From Euphorbia lathyris (taxonomy: Eukaryota; Streptophyta; Magnoliopsida; Malpighiales; Euphorbiaceae): a stretch of 64,000 nucleotides of DNA. Positions 57,317 through 64,000 of the stretch are shown piece by piece. The notes under the pieces are model-generated. The model was not told where the DNA came from and searched no databases. It saw only the letters and a list, made by a program, of their open reading frames with translations. The first letter of the stretch is position 1; the number at the start of each line of letters is the position of its first letter. The position numbers were made by a program, and so were the translations under genes. The stretch covers positions 11,932,001 to 11,996,000 of the forward strand of contig NC_088917.1 in the NCBI RefSeq assembly GCF_963576675.1, written 5' to 3'.

Positions 57317-60300
57317 ATCTCTCTTCAATCACATTCCGCAACCAATGATATCTGATATCAATGTGCTTGGTACGAGCATGATACATGGCATTCTTGCTCA
57401 AGTCCATAGCACTCTGACTGTCACAGAATGTCACATACTCACATTGCTTCAAACCCAACTCTTGAAGGAACCTCTTCAACCAAATCATCTCTTTACATGC
57501 TTCCACAGCTGCTATATACTCTGCCTGAGTAGTAGACAATGCTACACACTTTTGTAGCTTGGATTGCCATAAAATGGCTCCCCCTGAAAATGTAATCACA
57601 TAACCTAAGGTAGACTTTCTATTATCAAGATCACCAGCCATGTCTGCATCTGTATATCCCTCAAGAATCGGTTTTCCACCTCCATAACACAAACTCAATT
57701 TGGAAGTACCACGCAAATATCTGAAAATCCACTTAACAGCTTCCCAATGAACCTTACCCGGATTGGATAAGTATCTACTCACCAAACCAACAGCCTGTGC
57801 GATATCTGGTCTAGTACAAACCATAGCATACATCAAAGAACCAACAGCAGATGAATAAGGAACAGAAGACATACTCGTTTTTTTTTCATCTGACTTAGGA
57901 CAAGCTCTATTACTCAACTTGAAGTGAGCTGCTAAAGGTGTATTAACACAGCTTTTCTATCACGAACTATCTCCATGCCTAAGATCTGCTTAGCTGGACC
58001 CAAGTCTTTCATGTCAAATGACTTGGACAAATCCTTCTTCAAGTTGGAAATCATTCCTGCATCTTGTCCAACTATCAACATATCATCCACATATAAAAGA
58101 AGGATAATGAAGTTACCTCCAGGGAAATTTCTAAAATACACACAAGGATCTGCTGAAGTTCTATTGTAACCATTCTTTGTCATGAAAGAATCAAACTTCC
58201 GATACCATTGCCTTGGTGCCTGTTTGAGCCCATAAAGACTCTTCTTCAACTTGCAAACAAGCTTTTCTTTTCCCTTCTCTTCAAACCCTTCAGGTTGCTC
58301 CATATATATCTCCTCATGCAAATCACCATGTAAGAAAGCAGTTTTCACATCAAGCTGCTCCAACTCCAAATCAAGACTTGCAGCTAAACCTAAAACAGTT
58401 CTTATAGATGTCATCTTGACAACAGGAGAGAAGATCTCATCAAAATCAATGCCTTTCTTCTGATTGCAACCCTTTACCACCAATCTGGCTTTGCGCTTCA
58501 CTATCTTGTCACCATCTTTCTTGTTCTTGAAAACCCATCTGTTTTTCAAGACCTTCTTACCTATAGGAGGCTTCACAAGCACATATGTCTCATTCTTTTT
58601 CAAGGAATCCATCTCTTCCTTCATAGCATCAAGCCAAAGATTTTTGTCTTTACTAGACAACACTTCTTCAAAGTTCTCTGGCTCCCCCTCATCAGTGACA
58701 AGAACAAACTCTGAGCTTGGATATTTTGTAGAAGGTTTTCTTTCTCTAGTTGACCTTCGAACCGGTGCTTCTTCCACCAAAGGAGCTGGATGCTCCCTCT
58801 GCTCATGAACATCCTCTATATCATTCTGATCATCATGTGGAACATCATCAAATTCTGCTACACCACCACCATCATTATCAAATTCTGGTGCATCACCATC
58901 TTCATTTGGTTGTACCTCATCAACACCATCAAGTGTTGCTTCAACATTCTCATTTGTTGGCTGCTCAACAGATATAGGAATAGAAACAGAAGACACATCA
59001 GTAGTATCAAAAGACAACGTAGGAGTAGAATTGTACCTTGTACTTAGAAGTTTTGAGCCCATCTCGTGCTCAAAGAATACTACATCTCTGCTTCTCACTA
59101 CCTTCTTCTTCTCTGGATCATAGAGTCTAAAACCATACTCCTCATCACCATAGCCAACAAATACACAAGGATTAGTCTTGGAATCAAGCTTTGATCTCTG
59201 TTCTTTCGGCACATGCATGTATGCCTTGCATCCAAAGACTCTCAAATGTGAATAAGTAGGATCTCTACCCTTCCATACTCTCTCGGGTATCTCAAGGCCA
59301 AGAGGAATTGATGGTGAACGATTGATCAAGTACACTAAAGTATTAACAGCTTCAGCCCAAAATGTCTTTGGAAGATTGGACATTCTAAGCATACATCTCA
59401 CTTTCTCCACAATTGTTCTGTTCATTCTCTCTGCTACACCATTGTGTTGAGGGGTGCCAGGCACAGTTTTTACATGTCTAATTCCATGGTGTGAGCAATA
59501 ATTCTCAAATTCTTTAGAAGTGTACTCACCACCATTGTCAGATCGAAGACACTTCAATTTTATTTCTGTCTCCCTTTCTACCATGACGTGAAACTTCTTG
59601 AAAGTTTCAAACACTTCACTCTTTGTCTTCAACATGTAAACCCAAGTTCTCCGAGTAGCATCATCAATAAAAGTGAGAAAATATTTACTGCCACCAAGAG
59701 ACTCCACCTCTAAAGGACCACAGACATCGGAGTGTATCAACTCCAACTTTCCTTCCTTCTTTGTAGACTTCTTAGAAAATGAAGCTCTATGTTGCTTTCC
59801 TGCTAAGCAATAATCACAAGGGTCAAAAGAAACAGATTTATCAACAAGAATAAGAGATTTACCTGCCAAAAGTTTTAACCCTTTATCTGTCATGTGTCCC
59901 AATCTTCTATGCCACAAATTAGGAGAGTTCTTTTCTTCAACTGCATTTAGCTCACCAGAACATACATTCAAGTATGTTTTATACAAAGAACAACACAAAT
60001 CACCTCGAGCAACTGTCAATGAACCCTTGGACAATCTCCATTTGCCATCTCCAAAGGTATATCTGAATCCTTCTAGATCAAGAACATTTGCAGACAACAA
60101 GTTAAGGCGTATATCGGGAATATGGTGCACATTCTTCAATATAAGCATGCACCCAACACTTGTCTTCACCCGAATATCACCCATGCCAATAATGCTTGCC
60201 GAACTCTGATTTCCCATCTTGACACTACCAAAATCTCCTGCTTTGTAGTTCAAGAAGTATTCCCTTCTAGGAACACAATGATAGGAAGCTCCTGTATCAA

Positions 60301-60409
60301 CAAGCCACTTTGTGCCTGAACCATCAACATGATGACACTCACTAGTTGCACAAATCAAAGAAACACCATCATCACTTTTAGAAGTGACAGCTGCAGTATT
60401 TTTGTCATC
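57317..60409 (-). pseudogene. pol: Copia pol: protease, integrase, reverse transcriptase, RNase H
   Basis: Domains in order: protease WLVDTGASYH; GAG-pre-integrase NLWHRRLGHM with the HHCC zinc site ending CDYC; integrase core LIHSDVCGPL, LRSDNGGEYT and a GTPQHNGVAERMNRT segment; reverse transcriptase WVFKNKKDGD, LDVKTAFLHGDL and YVDD at about residues 756-759 from 60358; RNase H YTDADMAGD and STTQAEYIA. The frame opens from the gag stop (60410). Near 57930 the reading frame changes: the spacer between reverse transcriptase and RNase H is shortened by some tens of codons, and RNase H continues in another frame to the LTR. At 57317 the ORF meets the LTR after VIEER, with no C-terminal tail or separate 3' untranslated region. 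Confidence 0.93.
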
Positions 60410-61228
60410 TCACTCCTTCTGAGAATCTTGCTTCTTGCCTTGTTCTCTTTTCCAACGGTAGCAATATTTCTTTATGTGACCCGGTTTGTTGCAGTGATGA
60501 CATACCATAGGCTCTTTCCCATCTCTGGACTTAGACCTACCTCTTGAGTTACCACGCCTCTTTGGACCTCTACTCTTGCCTCTACCTCTGTTCTCAACAA
60601 CAAGAGCTTGTGAATTATCAACTCCCATCTCCTTTCTTCTTATCTCTTCATTAAACATACTCTCTTTAATCACATCCAAAGAAAGTACACCATCAAGAGC
60701 AGAGTTACTAATAGTCACAACAAGAGTTTCCCAACTATCTGGCAATGAACTCAATAGAAATAAAGCCTGCAACTCATCATCAAGAATAATCTTCATAGTG
60801 GTAAGTTTGTTGATTATATCTTGAAAATCACTAAGATGCTCAGAAACTGACTTCCCACTTTTCAACTTCAAATTAACAAGCCTCTTAATCAAAGAAGCCT
60901 TATTATGAGCAGTCTTTCTTTCATAAAGACCTTCTAATTTCTTCCACAAATCATATGGGTCAGACTCTTGAGAAACATGGTTGAAAATGCTAATATCAAC
61001 CCATTGTCTGATAGTCCCCAAAGTCTTTCTTTTCAACTTTTCCCATTCTCTATCTTCCATCTTTTCAGGTTTAACCGGTTTAGACACACTACCATCCTCT
61101 TTGGTTTCTGCATCGATTGGGTCATACAAATCTTTGCAAAATAATAAATCTTCCATCATAGGTCTCCATATAGAATAATTGGTTGATGTCAATTTAACCA
61201 TGGAACTATTATTGCTATTAGATTCCAT
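60410..61228 (-). CDS. gag: Copia gag with zinc knuckle
   Basis: Starts at MESNSNNSSMVKL (61228); the longer frame from 61300 would run through the primer site and LTR and is not used. It has the Copia gag domain (TNYSIWRPMMEDLL, LWKKLEGLYERK, LSSLPDSWETL) and a zinc knuckle CHHCNKPGHIKKYC near the C terminus. It ends at a TGA at 60410-60412. Pol continues in the same frame directly after this stop, whereas most Copia elements have one gag-pol frame, so this TGA is probably a nonsense mutation that leaves gag intact but separates it from pol. Read-through cannot be excluded. Confidence 0.9.
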   Translation of the reverse strand: MESNSNNSSMVKLTSTNYSIWRPMMEDLLFCKDLYDPIDAETKEDGSVSKPVKPEKMEDREWEKLKRKTLGTIRQWVDISIFNHVSQESDPYDLWKKLEGLYERKTAHNKASLIKRLVNLKLKSGKSVSEHLSDFQDIINKLTTMKIILDDELQALFLLSSLPDSWETLVVTISNSALDGVLSLDVIKESMFNEEIRRKEMGVDNSQALVVENRGRGKSRGPKRRGNSRGRSKSRDGKEPMVCHHCNKPGHIKKYCYRWKREQGKKQDSQKE

Positions 61229-61250
61229 AGCTAACTCCAAAATTAACCTT

Positions 61251-61262
61251 GCTCTGATACCA
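61251..61262 (-). promoter_or_regulatory. Copia primer-binding site
   Basis: TGGTATCAGAGC on the minus strand, two bases from the LTR boundary at 61265; complementary to the 3' end of initiator Met tRNA. Confidence 0.93.
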
Positions 61263-61264
61263 AT

Positions 61265-61968
61265 TGAAGGACCCAAAAGACGGGTTACCAATAACAACAA
61301 TCAAATACGCGGAATACCAATAACAACATCACAAGGATCAATCTAACAAACAATCAACCAAAGCACAACCCAAGTTCAAATCAAAATAGCAACTATAACC
61401 ACAAGAATGGAAATCCAAAACCACAATCAACAACACAAGATTTATATGTGGAAAACCTCTTCGGTGTGAAGAGTAAAAACCACGGGACCTTTGAGGAGTC
61501 CACCCTACTTCTCTTATTATGATAAAATTGAGGGCAAAACAAACCCAACAAAGTCTTACAAAAGGTTTATAACCCACCAACAATCATGAAACAATAAGAG
61601 ATTTGAAGAAGTAGACAAATACCAAGAAAGAGAAGAAATCAATCTACAATCTGTCCCAACTCCGAACAGACCTTTCCGACCTCCGAACGATAATCTCAAC
61701 GGTGAGAACAAGGAACAATATGTCTAGAAGCTCCTGTCCAAAAATCGTGACGATCCGACGGTTCAATCTCCGGGAATCGACAAAAACGTGAACTGACTTA
61801 AAGAGAGAAAGGCCAAATCCGAAAATCTCTTTTGTGTGTGTCTTTTCTTCTTCCTTCACTTATATTAAATGAATACAACTCATTCCAATAAATACACATT
61901 AATATAGCTTCTCAAAGAAGCCAAAATTAATAATAAATGGACTTTAAATATGGGCGGGACCCATAACA
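61265..61968 (-). mobile_element. Copia 5' LTR (704 bp)
   Basis: Same ends as the other LTR and about 98 percent identical by hand comparison. Confidence 0.93.
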
Positions 61969-62039
61969 GAAACTGCACATATTATGTTAATGAAATAAAC
62001 TCATCTTTTATTAACGAGGTTATCTTCCATTAATAAGTG

Positions 62040-62155
62040 GGTGCCTTCTATGGTTACTTTGTTTTTGACAAAGTACCATTACTTGGTGTGTTTTACGGTG
62101 AAAACACACCAAGTAATGGTACTTTGTCAAAAACAAAGTAACCATAGCCTTTACC
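62040..62155. mobile_element. Snap-back MITE with 9-bp duplication, Mutator-like
   Basis: Perfect 47-bp inverted arms (62048-62094 and 62101-62147) with a 6-base loop ACGGTG, flanked by the 9-bp direct repeat TAATAAGTG at 62031-62039 and 62156-62164. A 9-bp duplication is the hallmark of the Mutator superfamily. The outermost 8 bp on each side (GGTGCCTT and CCTTTACC) do not pair well. Confidence 0.8.
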
Positions 62156-62164
62156 TAATAAGTG

Positions 62165-62568
62165 ATAATTCATATTATTAAATTTATACAAGAAACTAAA
62201 ACAATATTAATTTAATTAATTTATTTAATTTGCAATTATTGATTATTTTATTTAAAATATATGAAAATTTTATATTCGTGCATTGTACGGATTTTCGACT
62301 AGTTATATTACAAAGAAAGGGAAAGAAGGAAATAAGGGGTAAAATATGGAGAGAACGAAAAGTTAACATGTTGAAGAGGAAGTCTAATGTCTAAAAAAGG
62401 ACCAACGGTAATAGTAGTTATTAATATAGTTTAATATAAGGCTTAATAGGCATCCAGCCCCTTAAACTTGTAACTTTTTTTCATCTGGCCCCCTCAACTT
62501 AGGGGACAACCTCTCAACCCCTTCAACTCTCCAAAAACATCACATACAACCTCTTACACCTAGGGGTG
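62165..62568. other. AT-rich intergenic DNA
   Basis: No gene. 62450-62560 is a CCCCTTAAACTTG-type dispersed repeat fragment. Confidence 0.5.
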
Positions 62569-62780
62569 AGCAAAACCGAACCAAAAACCGAAAACCAAAC
62601 AAATCAAACCAAAAAAACTGAACCAAATTGAACCAAATTGCAATTTGGTTCGGTTCGGTTCTTATTTTTTTACAATTTTGGTTTTCAGTTTGGTTTGGAT
62701 TGGGTATAAACCGAAAAAACCAAAAAACTAAACTAATCATAATTTAGTTAAACCCAACCCACTACTAATTACTGCCAAAC
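62569..62780. mobile_element. hAT-like MITE with CCGAACC arms, right end not found
   Basis: Begins TAGGGGTGAGCAAAACCG, the same end type as the MITE at 19816, and has inverted CCGAACC/GGTTCGG blocks around 62575-62662. The matching CTCACCCCTA end was not found before the window edge. Confidence 0.45.
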
Positions 62781-62946
62781 CTGTCATGTGTGTATCATAA
62801 AAATCATATCTGGACTTCAACCCAAAATAATAACAATAATAACCGCAACAGATTTCTTAATCCAAAAACAATTCGTAAGAAATCATCAAATTCATTTTGT
62901 TCAATATAGACATATATTGAAACCAAAAACATATATGTATATATGT

Positions 62947-63782
62947 AAATCAACCAAATTAAGCCGTAAATCAACATAATTTGATTGTGAAAGGAAATTT
63001 GAGTACGTTATGATTTTATATCCATCGAGAGCTATCCGGATCGGTGGTTCCATATTTGAAGACCATGTTCAGTGAGGGACATGGCCTGTGTACACAGTTT
63101 GAAAGACCTATTGGGTATGACAAAGAAGTGTCGGGTAAGACCATATGGGATAGGCAATGTTAAGAGACGTCTCGATTATATGTGTGGTTATGGATTGATA
63201 CTTAAGGGGAGAAACTCGAGGATGGATATAATGTTTTAAGTTCATTTGGATTATGTTTTCGGTTATGATTGATTTTGATATAAGGTTTTACGTTTGATTA
63301 AATACGAGTTGGTTTGATAAAACACTTATTTGATTACAATATTTTATAAGGTTTTGAATTCAAGAATGGATACAAGATTATATATTTTTATGGTTTTGGT
63401 TTACTACTTTGACTATATTATGAACTTACGTTTTGAGTATATTTTATAAGGTTTTGATTAAATCCCTTTATAAAGGTATATATGTAGCTATGTTAAATAA
63501 AGTTGGTTTTTATAGCTGATAGTTTCTTATTGAGATTTTTGTCTTACGTTTTTAAATGTTTTAATGTTTTTAGGTGAGAAAGTAAAGGATATAGAGAAGG
63601 TTACCGCCCGATTAGGCGAGGTTTGGAAGTTGACTGCTTATTGTTAGAATTATGGTTAGAACTTTGGTATTGCCATTGTAATATAATGATATGTGGATAA
63701 ATTGGAGACTCCTAAGTATTGATTATTATCTTTCTATTTCACGCCCGATGCCGATTGAGGTCATTTAGGATCGGGTGTGACA
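62947..63782 (-). mobile_element. Rearranged fragment of the solo-LTR family
   Basis: From 63782 leftward the minus strand matches the solo LTR at 41696 from its first bases (TGTCACACCCGATC), lacking about 110 bp present there near 41790-41910, and reaching the part equivalent to 42600 at about 62977. The next 30 bp (62947-62976) instead match 42713-42742 in the opposite orientation, so an inversion or template switch has occurred. Confidence 0.65.
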
Positions 63783-64000
63783 AAACCCACTATAAATTAT
63801 AGTTAAACCAAAATTAATCATATTAATTGACTTAGTTAGACCCAACCTAACTCACTACACTATTTACTACTATGCCCAACTCACTGCAAATTAGAGTATT
63901 ATTTGTTTATAAAAAAAAATTAAATATTTTTTAAGTTGGCAGATGAAAAAATCGAAAAAGGAAGAAGGCATTTCACTACATCCACCATCATAGACCAAAT
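63783..64000. other. AT-rich DNA to window edge
   Basis: No gene. The CCCAACC and ACTCACTAC motifs echo 62750-62770. Confidence 0.4.

Larger units (their letters stand above)
56606..61968 (-). mobile_element. Complete-length Copia retrotransposon, young but defective
   Basis: Two LTRs (56606-57316 and 61265-61968), a 5-bp duplication GAAAC at 56601-56605 and 61969-61973, a Met-tRNA-type primer site and gag-pol on the minus strand. My count gives about 14 substitutions plus one 7-bp tandem indel between the LTRs over about 704 bp, near 2 percent, so insertion is recent on an evolutionary scale. It has a stop between gag and pol and an internal frame-changing deletion in pol. Confidence 0.95.

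Noticed and set aside
61228..61300. Upstream start for Copia gag at 61300
   Set aside because: Would include the primer-binding site and LTR; the ATG at 61228 fits the family start.

Overview
This is a repeat-dense, AT-rich stretch of plant nuclear DNA. The mitochondrial-type PPR gene matching Arabidopsis At1g06710, the class V chitinase, the plant-type Copia, Ogre/Tat, RTE and L1 elements and the tRNA-derived SINEs point to a eudicot. I cannot name the species. Only two host genes look intact: a GH18 chitinase with a long proline-rich repeat domain (28316-30434, +) and the PPR gene (35111-38919, -). A decayed relic of an FF-domain splicing factor (PRP40C-like) lies between them.

Layout. 1-13789: the 5' part of one very large Ogre/Tat-like LTR retrotransposon on the minus strand (3.0-kb LTR, arginine-tRNA-type primer site, long untranslated leader, short gag-like ORF, structured tail, minisatellite); its 3' end is outside the window. 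It sits inside the gag of a Copia element whose other LTR is at 14817-16324. 16325-17744: remains of an older Copia-like LTR carrying a SINE. 17745-28250: AT-rich intergenic DNA filled with hAT-type MITEs, fold-back elements and a SINE. 28264-39055: the genes. 39171-44529: more MITEs, a second SINE and a 1.7-kb solo LTR. 44611-47871: complete-length but mutated RTE LINE. 51.1-51.8 kb: LTR-like tract. 52891-55665: two 5'-truncated L1 LINEs in opposite orientation. 56606-61968: young, complete-length but defective Copia element. 62040-64000: Mutator-type MITE, an incomplete hAT-like repeat and a rearranged fragment of the solo-LTR family.

The strongest unexplained signal is in the Ogre-like element. 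It carries several different families of short hairpins. Within each family the loop is nearly constant while the stem sequence changes from copy to copy and stays self-complementary. They occur in the LTR, the leader and the region downstream of gag. This suggests either a structured element RNA or a mutational process that keeps arms matched.

Target-site duplications read directly from the sequence fix the ends of the RTE, both L1s, the 3' Copia, the solo LTR, two SINEs and several MITEs. All homology statements are from recognition of motifs and families; no database search was run.
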